A DNA stretch of 64,000 nt from Branchiostoma belcheri (Eukaryota > Chordata > Leptocardii > Amphioxiformes > Branchiostomatidae). Below the pieces are notes generated by a model. It ran no database searches and was not told where the DNA came from. It worked only from the letters and a program-made list of their open reading frames with translations. The stretch is from positions 568,884-632,883 of the forward strand of contig NW_017804420.1 of the NCBI RefSeq assembly GCF_001625305.1, written 5' to 3'. Numbering within the stretch: the first letter of the stretch is position 1; each line of letters starts with the position of its first letter. Below are positions 42,971 through 53,480 of the stretch, piece after piece. The translations under genes and the position numbers were made by a program.

Positions 42971-43213
42971 TGAACTGTTCTCCAACTCAAAAACGAAAAT
43001 AACTCACCAGAAATTTTTGACTGAATCGGTCAGTCTTCATCAGCTTTAAGACCCAAGTGCTGTGGACACGTGACTTTTAGCCAGCTGCGCTGGGTCAAAG
43101 TTCGTCGGAAGTCGGTACCGCCCCCCGTCGCGGGTCATAAAGCTGATGAAAACTGAGCGATTAAGTCGAAAATTTCTGGTGAGTTACTTTCTTTTTTGAG
43201 TTGGAGAACAGTT
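42971..43213. repeat. Foldback of two Penelope-like terminal fragments
   Basis: AACTGTTCTCCAACTCAAAA (42973) and TTTTGAGTTGGAGAACAGTT (43194) are ends of inverted arms of about 70 bp. Each arm includes CTCACCAGAAATTTT and one CTGATGA-hairpin motif. Confidence 0.8.
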
Positions 43214-44142
43214 TAATTTTGTTCAGACACGTATTTTACCACCTCAGATGAACTTTCATACAAGGACAAAATGGCCTTTTTTTAGGACTGTCCTCAGTTT
43301 GAGGTCGAATGTGACTGGACCCATGGCTACGTCACGACGAGTTGCAAGGACTAAAAACACCTGAAAAATAAGCTGAAACCCAAACCTCCGCTTGGAGATG
43401 ATTAGATTTATCTTGTCGTATTGCAGTGTCCTTGCGTGGGTGTTATTAAATGTGATAGGTCAGAATGTAAAATCCACGGACGCATGTTACTGTTAGACCG
43501 TGCTACCTTGTCAACGATCCAATAGGGGCCGTACGACGTACGATTTGTGCAGCTCTTTCTCACATGGTTTCCCGCCGAGACATCTTTTCCATCGCAATAC
43601 GACGCCATGCCGGAAGCGATTTACGTTAAACGGTTCTGGAAGAAGTTTGCATTTCTGAAATTGAGATATGAAACGTGTTTTTAGTATCAGCCCCCCCCCC
43701 CCCAAATAGACAATCACGTAAAAAGATAGACAAATACGAATAACTTTGAGTTTTTAACATTATGTTTGGGACAATTCACGTCGAAGCGATGACCATTTTC
43801 AAGTATAACATTTGTACAGAATGAAAAAAATTGGTAGCAAAATCTCCTACTTTTGTACAGTTGCGGATTGTTGTAATTTTTCTTGAAATTTCAAAATTAT
43901 TCATGCTTAAAGGTACTTTTCCTGTCCTTATTTGAACTATCTCTAAAAACGGAACGGGGATGATGGTGCAAGAAGATCAGGAGATAGAGTCTGATTCATA
44001 GCTTACAGGGGATGTCGTTTATTTTCTTGGTCGCTACATTTCAAAGATAGCAAGAAGATTGATACTCCTACTTCTAATCCACGTTATGATAGTCATGAGT
44101 GGGTTGTGAGTGTACCCCATGGCCTCATTATAGGACCCATAT

Positions 44143-44536
44143 AGCCATATTGAATTCATTATATGGATGACATTCTCTGGGAACTACAAAACTGATGCGA
44201 GCGTGCGAATAAAAAAATGTTTGGCCAAAAAAAACAAGATACCTTCATTATGAAATGCACGTGGTCATAAAACGCATGACTAAACACACAGAGTATGGTA
44301 TGGCGAATGATAGACTCTTCATTTTCATTTCTACACATTTTCTTATTTTTCCTTTGGAATTGATTTCGACATTCCATGTCATTAGCATCGTTTCCCAATA
44401 TTTCTAATGCAATTTACGACATAGATTTGCTCATTTTTCAGCTGCTTTGTACGATTTACAGTATAGTCGAAACGAAAACTTTTTTTCGGATGAAAATTCA
44501 TGCGGATGTCATCCATATAATCAAATCAGCATGGCA
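44143..44536. mobile_element. GGCC-ended foldback, subfamily C, degraded (about 394 bp)
   Basis: GCCATATTGAATTCATTATA + TGGATGACAT and GATGTCATCCATATAATCAA + ATCAGCATGGC mark the two ends. The interior resembles 33714-34180. The terminal bases are mutated. Confidence 0.75.
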
Positions 44537-44924
44537 TTATCTGTTGGCTTTGAAGCATAAGAACCATGTCTAGAATGCATGTATTTTGCGATCAATTCAT
44601 ACTAGTATTGTCACCGTATATACTTAAAAGATACATTCAACAATACATGTAACACCCACGAGAAATAGGTGACCCTCCCCTCACCCGGAAAAAATATGAG
44701 CGTGTCCGCCGGAGCGAATATTCGCGAAGTACTAACATTAGTGTTATCCTTCACCCTAGAGAGTGGGAAAATATTATGATGTATAATAATTCCTGTCGCC
44801 ACTGGAATGAAACAGATTTCACGGGTGGCCAACTTTTCGGCGTGGGTTCAAAAATTGGTTCGGATTATAATATTTTAGATATTATTAGGAAAGTTGTCAA
44901 CATCAGATGTATCTTATACATGAA

Positions 44925-45060
44925 TGAATGAATGAAGACCTTTATTGTACATACATACCCACTGGGTTAAGTACAGGTTACAAAAAAGGATTAGCTTGTA
45001 TATACATTTATACATGTACATACACATGGCGCTAGGTCTATAATTCTATTCGACTTGTTC
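44925..45060 (-). mobile_element. LINE 3' end, minus strand
   Basis: On the reverse strand GTAACCTGTACTTAACCCAG precedes TGTACAATAAAGGTCTTCAT and (TCAT)n. The same tail design (TGACCTGTACTTAGCC...CAATAAAGGTCTTCATTATT) closes the + strand LINE at 45640. Confidence 0.65.
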
Positions 45061-45269
45061 TCGCTTCTCTGTGATGGTGAAAAGGTAAGAATAGATATGT
45101 TTTAGGATCAGAGGTTTGTCTAAGCTCATTAAAAGTTTGAATTTGTCTTTATTACTTACTACTAGTAATAGGTTTATGGAGCAGGGAAACATATCGGTCT
45201 TTAAAGTTCGACTCTAACATTCTACTACAAAATGATGTCCAACTGCAATTCTATTGAAATCATAATCCG

Positions 45270-45645
45270 TCGTTGGAGAAATCCTTGCCCCATGTTATAA
45301 ATCAAAACACCACAATATATCAAAAGTACCTTGTATCCTTTGTTAGTTCGGGCTCTACTGCACTTTTTTATGTTTGTACAACACCTATTCTTCTATTTCA
45401 CGCACTTAAGTACTATAGAAAAATTCATATTCCTTATGCGACTAGACAAACCACCCATCGAAAAACAGATCTGTACGTTTATTTCTGCAATAACTGAAAA
45501 GCTGAAGGAGAAGTTGAATTTATATAACGATGGTTAGTTAATTTTGTATCTGTTATCCGTGTCCATTCATCTTGTTTTGTTGTGACCTGTACTTAGCCAA
45601 GTGTGGCAGAAATGTGCAATAAAGGTCTTCATTATTATTATTTTC
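45270..45645 (+). mobile_element. 5'-truncated L1-like LINE, + strand
   Basis: The frame ending at 45537 reads EKFIFLMRLDKPPIEKQICT FISAITEKLKEKLNLYNDG and a stop. It is followed by a 3' UTR with AATAAA and a (TTA)n tail. The (L.L...N..I.......I...LK.R...) pattern matches the C-terminus of L1-type ORF2 as at 57598-57840. Confidence 0.65.
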
Positions 45646-46748
45646 AAACCTATCCAACTGTTCAGGGTAGCGTTCTTTATCATGAAAAATTGTGTGCGAA
45701 GCCTATGATTGCGCGTAACAAACAGAAAAAAATGCGTAACATTTCATAAAATCACTACAGCGGTGATTGAAGGCGCTTTGACGTGACTGTTTTAGCCTGA
45801 GGTGTATACTACTAGCAGCGGTGAGGAACAAAGATACAAAGGGCAGGGAACAAACGCCGTGGAAAACGTAATTTTCAAATACCCTCCCTGGGAAAAATTG
45901 TCGTGCGCAACAGATAACTTTTTGCCTACGCACAACAGGCACTTCAAACAGAGCAACCTTTTAATGTTATGCATCCCGGAGGCAGTATTCTTTTCAACTG
46001 TCATTTTCTTGTTTCTGTTGATGATCCGTGCCAGATTTCATTGTTATAGTGATTCGCTCCATTTCAAACGATGGCGTCAGTGCACACTTCAAATTAATAT
46101 CCGAACAGGTTATGAAGTTACCATATGCAATTTCAGGGCGGCAAAACATTAAAAAAATAATAATATTGTGGATGAGGATATCTATCTGATCCATTTACTG
46201 TCATTTCTTTGCAGATTTTCTTCAATATTTCATCCCTGAAGCGTTGGAAATAGCCAGAAAGCAAGATACGTCAGGAGTCCTACGTAATATGTTTACGTCA
46301 GGAGTTTTACGAAGCAAGCAACCGTGTTCCGTCAGCGACATCCCATTTCTGCCTCACAGATATCAGCATGCCATTCGATAGGGTTGATTCAACTTACTCC
46401 ATTGAAAAAATGACCGGTAAAATTAACTTTAAAACCCAGATTTTACTGCCCTGAAGTCGCTTTGGGTGCACGTGCTTTTGGAGCACTTTCTTGACGCGTC
46501 ACCGAGACCGTTAACTAGTCTCTACCAGACTCCTTTGCAGGCTGAATAAATAGTAGAAATCGGCAAAGGGGGAAATCATTGGCCAGAGGAGTTGGCCGGC
46601 CATAGAGGGTCCAGCTTGCCTGCACGGCTAATTTAGGCAGGCGGGCGAAAGGCTCTCGGCTGCCGAAGGAAAACGGCTGTAAACGGCCCGATACTAGTTT
46701 GGCATCCAGGGTAGTTAACGACCGGAGGTTCTTTGACGGGCCCGGCCG

Positions 46749-46807
46749 GTGCTCCGGGCAGTCCGGCTGTGCTTCGGGCAGTCCGGCTGTGCTTCGGGCG
46801 GGCCAGG
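46749..46807 (+). repeat. 20-bp GC-rich tandem repeat, 3 units
   Basis: GTGCTCCGGGCAGTCCGGCT is followed by GTGCTTCGGGCAGTCCGGCT and a third, partial unit. Confidence 0.85.
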
Positions 46808-47689
46808 TGATCCAACCAGTCTGACAAAAGGTAAAACGGAGGTTCCTCAGGCAGTCCGAAGGTTCTTCCGGCGATCTATCAGCTGTGTGAAGTGTCCAAG
46901 TGGACCAACGCTGAGCTCATATTGCAAATTCATGCGCGAAAAATCTAAGTTCATCACGTCTCAGTCAGTTGCAGCGTCTTTTAGATGAGGGCACTGAGCA
47001 CTGCACAGAATCCTACCTTTAAGCATCATTAAAGCATGCGTAAAAGTATACGTAAGTGAAGAAAACGCCTGCGTAAAGAATGAATTTTGTTTAGTTGAGG
47101 AGCTCTAGCCTGGCCTTGCGACTACCCCCCCCCAAAAAAAACACGTTCTAGGACATTAGACCGTTGCCCGGTGTACTCTTGGTTTGCAGTCTGAACGAAT
47201 ATCTACCTTTTAGTTCATATAAGCGAGTTAACTTTAGGAAGGGATCAGTGCGCCGTTTTCATTAGGTTTTGAGAGGGACGGCTGCATGGAGAGTACTTTT
47301 TCATTAGCTGGTCGTATTTGTTAATGGCCGTCGCGACAGAGAATGATACTTCAGCAATAGCGCCACGCCACGACCTGGTTCTATTTTCTAACCTACGTTG
47401 GCTTAGTAATCAGCTCAATTTGAAACCATAATAAACGCATAGGTTGGGAGGCAAGACACGTCCGGTACTCGCCGACAAGTCTGTAGTACCAAGCTAGTTT
47501 ATCCAGGAACACTTGAGAACTAGACAGGCGCTGTTCTGGATACCATATGTGTGCCAACTAATCCGAATTGCATACTAAATTTGGCGGCAAAACAGCATGA
47601 GACGTGTTACTCTATACTTCATCATTGATACTTTTTAATTCATAATAGTTTAAACCCGATACTGATAGTGACACTGGTTTGAATATCCG

Positions 47690-47850
47690 TAAGTTATACC
47701 GATACCGGTTGAAGCGGCGGACTCATACCGGTTAGAACGGACTGGCACCAGTTTGAACGGGTTGATACCGGTTGGAACGGACTGGTACCAGTTAGAACTG
47801 GTTGGTAGCTCATACGTCATTGGAACAGGTGCTGACACCGGTTAGAACAC
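47690..47850 (+). repeat. Degenerate array of TACCGGTT-type words
   Basis: ATACCGGTTGAA, ATACCGGTTAGAACGGACTG, GCACCAGTTTGAACGG, ATACCGGTTGGAACGGACTG, GTACCAGTTAGAACTGG and ACACCGGTTAGAACAC recur at 18-35 bp spacing. Confidence 0.75.
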
Positions 47851-48619
47851 ACGCAACACATCCCTGGTGGCTGAACGCCGGGCAACTTCAGCGTCTCTTT
47901 TGATGATTAGTTGGGTGACTCACGTTTAAACAACGTCGGTATACTCAAAATGAACTTCAGCATGATAAAATATGGGAAGGCTGTTTGATGCCTTAGAGGA
48001 GAACTTCAAGGCTGTTGTTTCCAAAACGTCCCCAGGCACTGGGCTTTGAACTTCTATAATGAATCTTACTGAAGAGGACATCAATTCATTCATTTCACGT
48101 ACGACGTCGTCTTTTTTCTTGACTGGACTTGAGACGAATGTCAATCGCTTGAACCACAAAGAGACCCTAATTTCCCAACGGAGGAAGTTGCTAGGATCAC
48201 ATCATGCATTATATATGCCAACAGTTATGTTCTTGCATTTTGTATCAGCTCAAGTTGCCGCGAGGCGGATTAACAGCCTTGTAGAGGTTATAGAATTCAT
48301 TGTAGCGTTAAAGTTGAGACTAAGCACATCAATATAGCAAAGAAAAACTTCCTGACTTGACACATAGAGACCTGATTATTTAGCGTTTTTATTCAGGCAG
48401 TACCTGTATCTGTTAAAGGTGCCAAAAAAACGAAGTAAGACAGAAAGTGGTGCTAGTGACTTTCGTATTCAAAACTCAATAATTTATGACATATCAGTGA
48501 AACAAAAGAGATAACAACCCTCTAGGTTTGAACTAATTTACTAGTAATAAAAATAAGTTAGACGGGTGTTAGCTCACTTTTTCACTAGTAAGGGGTTATA
48601 TGAATGCTACTACTGAATG

Positions 48620-48980
48620 AATATACAAAATGACTAATAAACTGGTGGATGTCCCAACTACTAAGTACCTAATACCAGCCCAGAGGAGAACAAGAAATAG
48701 CCATGCATTCAAGTACCAGAGTTATCAACCAAGGATTGAGGTGTTCAAGAATTCATTCTTTCCTAGAACTATCGCAGAGTGGAACTCACTGTCACCAAGT
48801 ACAGTAGGGGCATTGTCAATAGATAGCTTTAAACAATGTCTAGAGCTAGAAGTTCAAGGGTTAGGTGTAACAAGTCGATCGGTGTAATATAGCCAGCTGC
48901 CACCGCGCCGCGTGCCTGCGAAGCTGGTGTGTTACGCCTAAAGGCGGTTATACCGGCTATACAGATACAGATACAGATAC
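48620..48980 (+). mobile_element. 5'-truncated LINE (CR1/L2-like), reference copy for the tail array
   Basis: Encodes RRTRNSHAFKYQSYQPRIEV then FKNSFFPRTIAEWNSLSPST, the (F)FP(R)TI..WN.L closing motif of CR1/L2-type reverse transcriptase ORFs, with a stop at 48885-48887. The 3' UTR is GC-rich, then AAGCTGGTGTGTTACGCCTA + AAGGCGGTTATACCGGCTAT and (ACAGAT)n at the very end. Confidence 0.85.
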
Positions 48981-50578
48981 TTCTTAGCGATGAACCATTA
49001 GTTAACACATATAACGTATAACGTATTTTGACTGAAATACTTTTCTGGGCTAAAAAAAATGAGATAAATTCCTAGAGCTTGACACACCGTCATCCGACTG
49101 AAGCTTCTGCACAGCGGGGTGTGTTGCGTAACGAGTATTTGGCGAGACGGTTGGGGGAGAGTGTTTTAATGACTTAGATGTGTTTTAGCGCTACGCTTGG
49201 ATGGTTTTAATCTCGTAATGATTAGAGAAACAGTGCATAGTAGCGTCGCAGCTGGAAGATGGTCTGACCTACATTTTTGGACAAGGACGCGAGTGACGAC
49301 AAACGCGTTATATTTGGAGGGGGAAGATATTTGTCCAAGGCTGTTTTCACTTGAGACGTGTAGTAACGAGGTTAACACATATCGAGTCCTACACTTACAG
49401 TGTTCAACTGGACGAAAGTCTGTCGCCGAATCGGGTCACATTTGAATGAGGCATTTGCTGGTATAATTCAGAAGTACTGCACTAAATCCCAACTTTAAGC
49501 ACGCCTTAAAGCACACGTAAAGGTGTTTACGCCTTTTAAACACATCCGTAAAGCGTCATATTTTAGCACCTCCAATTCCTGAATATGACACGTATTTGTA
49601 ATGGAGCAGGGTTGATTCAACATTGTAAAGAAACGACAAGAAAATGGACTTTTTGTATCTGCCTAATGTTACATTAACACATACGTTTGCACCATCAACT
49701 GTTGAACTTTGGATCTATGATCAGGGACAGACAGAGATTTAAATGTGAAGTTTTCTTTCCTCAGTGTAAAACTCTGACAGCGTTCAGTCTAAGCAGTCCG
49801 GTTGCTAATACTGAGCGAGAACCTGTAATCTCACAGACACAAAAAGCTGTAAACAGTGTCGCTACTTGCTTCTGTATTTTGTAATGGAAAGAAATGGACA
49901 AAGAAGCTTAAGAAAACCATGTGAGCTACAGCTCAGAGGTAGTGTATTATGTAAACACACATCATGCTATGTTAGATAGCATATGTAAACACACATTATG
50001 TGCTGTAAGGTAATCAAAACATGTTTTGCTTACTGCTGAATCACATCATTACGTATACGGTCGCGCATTGTGAAACGTTATGTGTGTGTTCCAGCCGTGG
50101 TGTCGGTAACGCTGCCGTGTAGAGAATAGAGAAACGCAAAACTCCAGAGAAATGTTTCAACGTTCTTTGCTTTGAAAGCCTGCCAACTGAGTTAGGCATT
50201 GTTTATTTTAGGCCTGGGTTAAGTGTGGTGGGATATTTAACGGATTTGAAATGAGATATCCATAAGCACTTAGGACTACTGCCATCCTACACCGAGAATA
50301 CATCAAGAAACAACTACGCAGCTGTAGAATACAAAAAAAAAAAAAATTAAACGCAAGCGGCGAAAACGGAAGCATACTGGTAACCAAAGAAAGATATGGC
50401 AGCTGTGCCACTGAAGCATTCTAACCAGATTTAGGCCACGCCTGAGTTTTGGTACGAATCGAATCGAATTTGAGTTAAATTTGAGCCAAATTTGACCCCC
50501 GAACACACTCCGAAAACTGCTGACGTACTCCCAAATGGTCATGGTATTTGCTGACTTACAGCCGATCACCAGCCAACA
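48981..50578. other. No gene recognised
   Basis: Short ORFs on both strands (for example 82 codons at 49197-49445) show no family motif. TAAACACACATxATG words recur near 49950-50000. Confidence 0.4.
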
Positions 50579-50995
50579 ATGTCCGAACCTTCCGACCAAT
50601 ATACCAGCAGTGTTTCTGATATGCTAAAAGGCCTCCAGTGGCCGTTACTTGTTGACAGAAGGAGAACCGCTCGCTTGATATCTTTATATAAAATTGCTCA
50701 TGAACATATCAATATTCAAATGGAACAATATCTCAAAGCTGCCCATAGGCGTACCAGAGGAAGTCATGAATATAGATATCAAGCAATATCTGCCCAAACA
50801 GACTGTTTTAGATTTTCTTTTTTTCCAAGAACAATAAATGAGTGGAATAAGTTGTCGGGTCAGTTAGTAAAAGCCCAGACAGTGGAGGCCTTTAAGGCCG
50901 GACTCCTGGCCGCGCAGCCATAGTCCGTCGCACCCCCCCTCTCAGTGATACCCCAGTAGGGGTTGTTAGAGAGTATACAAGAAGAAGAAGAACCC
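50579..50995 (+). mobile_element. 5'-truncated CR1-like LINE, + strand
   Basis: The frame 50579-50923 encodes SVSDMLKGLQWPLLVDRRRT ARLISLYKIAHEHI, then HRRTRGSHEYRYQAISAQTD and FFPRTINEWNKLSGQLVKAQ, a typical CR1 ORF2 C-terminus. It ends with CAGTGATACCCCAGTAGGGG and a (GAA)n tail at about 50980-50992. This family is distinct from 48620-48980. Confidence 0.85.
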
Positions 50996-51424
50996 TCGAA
51001 TGTTTTAAACATTTTGCCAGCCGAATGGTAGCCGACCTGGCCGAACACCGGCCGACCTTTCTTCGCCCTACATGTAAACTACTCCTAACCGTGATTGCGG
51101 GGCGTTCGGCTAGTATTCCGGAGGCCAATATACAAAACCGTGAATGTGTGCCTGGGTCTTCAAGCATACGTGTCACGTCACACGTACAAACACGTTCTTG
51201 CAGTTTGGTTGAAGGCCTATCACACGTTTTGAAACAATAAGATGATTTCCCTCTGGCCGTATGCTGGCTACGAGTACCCTACAATCTTCGACGGTAAGAT
51301 TACGATGTCAATTATTTATGGCAGTGGTTACGACTGAATCCTTAGCGGGTTGGTTAATCGGCATTTGTCATGTTACTGGGCATGAGATTTATGTGTTTGT
51401 ACAAACAACAACACAAGATATTAC

Positions 51425-51810
51425 ACCTATTGTTTATGTAGATTAGGCCCGGAGAAAATCCCGTGTTCTTTACGCACACGTTAAGGTACGGGTAAAGATT
51501 TTGTATACCTTTACTACGGTTTAAAGTAGGATTTTGTGCTGTGAGAGGAATCAATTTATACAACGACCAACCCACCATCTTTCCCCGAACAACATACAAT
51601 AAGATGACCTTATTGTTTATGTAGATTAGACCCAGAGAAAAACACTACACAAAATCCGTTCTTTACGCACACGTTAAGGTATGCGTAAAGATTTTGTATA
51701 CCTTTACTACGGTTTAAAGTAGGGTTTTGTGCTGTGAGAGGAATCACTTTATACAACAACCAACCCACCATCTTTCCCCGAACAACATACAATAAGATGA
51801 CTTTATTGGG
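51425..51810 (+). repeat. 193-bp direct tandem duplication
   Basis: GTTTAAAGTAGG...TTTTGTGCTGTGAGAGGAAT and surrounding sequence recur with a constant 193-bp offset. The copies differ at scattered positions and both end in CCCGAACAACATACAATAAG. Confidence 0.9.
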
Positions 51811-52189
51811 AATCGCATCGGTGCTGCTGAAAATAAAAAAAAAAAACAATTCAGGATTAAAAAAGAATTTCGCTGAAAACGTGGTTACAGTGGTTACATG
51901 GAAACGTAAAAGTCGGCACCATCATAGCATCGTCACGACTTAAAACTGCCTTCAAACAACATTATCTGAATGAAATAAACGATTTATTATACATGTAAGA
52001 TCGGTGCCGCTTTATCTGCTTTCATCTAGTTGCAACTGGAACTACTTGAAAGAGACGTCTCGAAAACAGAATATTTCGACTGCGTCATTCGGCGAATTCA
52101 ATAACAAACACATGTAAAAGACGTTTGTACATAAAAAGAACGTTGTTTTTCAAACCACCATCACCCGTTAGTTTGCCGACACGTAGCGT

Positions 52190-52496
52190 TACATTCCACC
52201 CTACACCCTATGATCAATGCACTGTCCCGCGATTTTTTCACCGACTCCCCCTGTACTAGAAATGGATACTCCCTCCATGTACCGTCCTATTGATTGGCAG
52301 CGTGGTCCCTGGCTGTGTAGTTGAGTTGGCATCTGCCAAAAGGAGATCACCGCTGAAGGAACCTCCTTCAATCCGTTGAAAGGACCTGGTAAGCTGCGGT
52401 TTCTGTAGTGTTAAGACGTTGTCTCACCTTGAAGATTGTAGCGGTATAACCCTTTACATGGCCAGTCTCACGTGGCATTTTTGTTTTACCACACAG
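52190..52496 (+). promoter_or_regulatory. Probable 5' UTR exon, short intron and promoter region of the GPCR gene
   Basis: The composition becomes GC-richer. An inverted CCAAT word (ATTGG) lies in TTGATTGGCAGC near 52290. A consensus donor (ACCTG/GTAAGC) at 52389 and an acceptor (TTGTTTTACCACACAG) ending at 52496 would give a 108-bp 5' UTR intron. No TATA box stands out. Transcription start is inferred only. Confidence 0.45.
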
Positions 52497-52844
52497 AGAG
52501 TTCGCATGCCCCGACATCCAGTTCGCTCCCACAGCCGTGCCCGCTAGACCCCGCTCCAGCGATGGAGTCCGCCGCAGATACCTTCAACAACTCCAACGCC
52601 TCCTCCCTGGCGGGCGGCTACTCAACCTACAAGCAGGGTCCGGTGGTCACCCTGGTCTTCATCGTGGGCTACACCCTGTGCTTCGTGCTGTGTGTGGTCG
52701 GCAACTCCTTCGTCTGTGCCATCGTCGCCAAGTACCACAACCTCCACACCGTCACCAACTTCTTCATCTTCAACCTGGCCGCGGCAGACCTGCTGGTAGC
52801 GCTCTTCTGTATGCCCGTGACTCTCATCAGTAACATCGTCACCG
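52497..52844 (+). CDS. Rhodopsin-like GPCR, NPFF receptor-type: first coding exon (partial gene)
   Basis: This is a plasma-membrane neuropeptide receptor, probably for RFamide-type ligands and G-protein coupled. The favoured start is ATG at 52562 (CCAGCGATGG context), giving 94 codons plus one base; the upstream in-frame ATG at 52472 would lie in the proposed intron. The N-tail has sequons at Asn9 and Asn12. TM1 is about residues 29-54 with GN at 47-48 (N1.50). The first intracellular loop reads KYHNLHTVTN. TM2 is about 65-93 with LAAAD at 72-76 (D2.50) and then FCMPVTLISNIVTG. HTVTN.FI.NLA..DLLV..FCMP.TL..NI..G followed at once by a phase-1 donor is the NPFF receptor pattern, from memory; other RFamide or NPY-like receptors are possible. 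Later exons are not in the window. Confidence 0.82.
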
Positions 52845-52959
52845 GTAGGTGCAACGTTTTCCTTATACAAAAAAAAAACTAACGGCTCTCAGTGGCCAAT
52901 ATGCAGATGTTGTCACATCGGCGCACCAAATCCGTAGGGTGTTTTGGGCACCCAGTTAG

Positions 52960-53040
52960 ACAGATTAGCCTAGGAGGTTCGGTAGGCGTCACCCCACCGT
53001 ATAGGTGGAGAAGTCGTGTAAAATGCCTTTCCTTATACAC
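52960..53040 (-). mobile_element. SINE core-domain fragment
   Basis: AGAAGTCGTGTAAAATGCCT + TTCCTTATACACC is the reverse of the ...AAGGCA.TTTACACGACTT... domain shared with the SINEs at 4438 and 62200. Only the core remains. Confidence 0.5.
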
Positions 53041-53062
53041 CCCAGAGTTTTCTCTTAGTTTG

Positions 53063-53094
53063 TAGAAGTGTTGTGTTGTGTTGTGTTGTGTTTC
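53063..53094 (+). repeat. (GTGTT)n microsatellite
   Basis: About six GTGTT units. Confidence 0.9.
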
Positions 53095-53361
53095 CAGCCT
53101 CTCAAGATCTAGAGAATGCCGAGTCTACTAGTGCTTTTGGTCCTTTTGTAATTGGCAAGCTTTCCTTTAGCTGGCCCTTCTCTTTGCCCGGGCAGCCGCT
53201 ATTCTCTCGTTTTCAAATGTTTGTAGCGACTATTTTTTCGCGGTTTGAAATAATGCTTCTAGGAGTACGCTGTTTTTAAAATCTTCATAGTATACAGGCT
53301 CCGAAACAACAGTTAGTACTGTACACTGGATGGATTTTGGAAACAGTGACTATCGATATCA

Positions 53362-53480
53362 GTGACGAAAGGTAGCGGATGCTGCCTGGAACGTCTGACC
53401 GTTTTTGTAACCTATCCAGCTGCTTGAGTAACTGTTATCTGTGTATCTGATTATCTGGATGTCTAACCTCTAAGTAGTCT
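53362..53480 (+). repeat. Dispersed repeat R3, copy 4
   Basis: GATGCTGCCTGGAACGTCTG and CTTGAGTAACTGTTATCTG match 38810-38940 closely. Confidence 0.6.
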
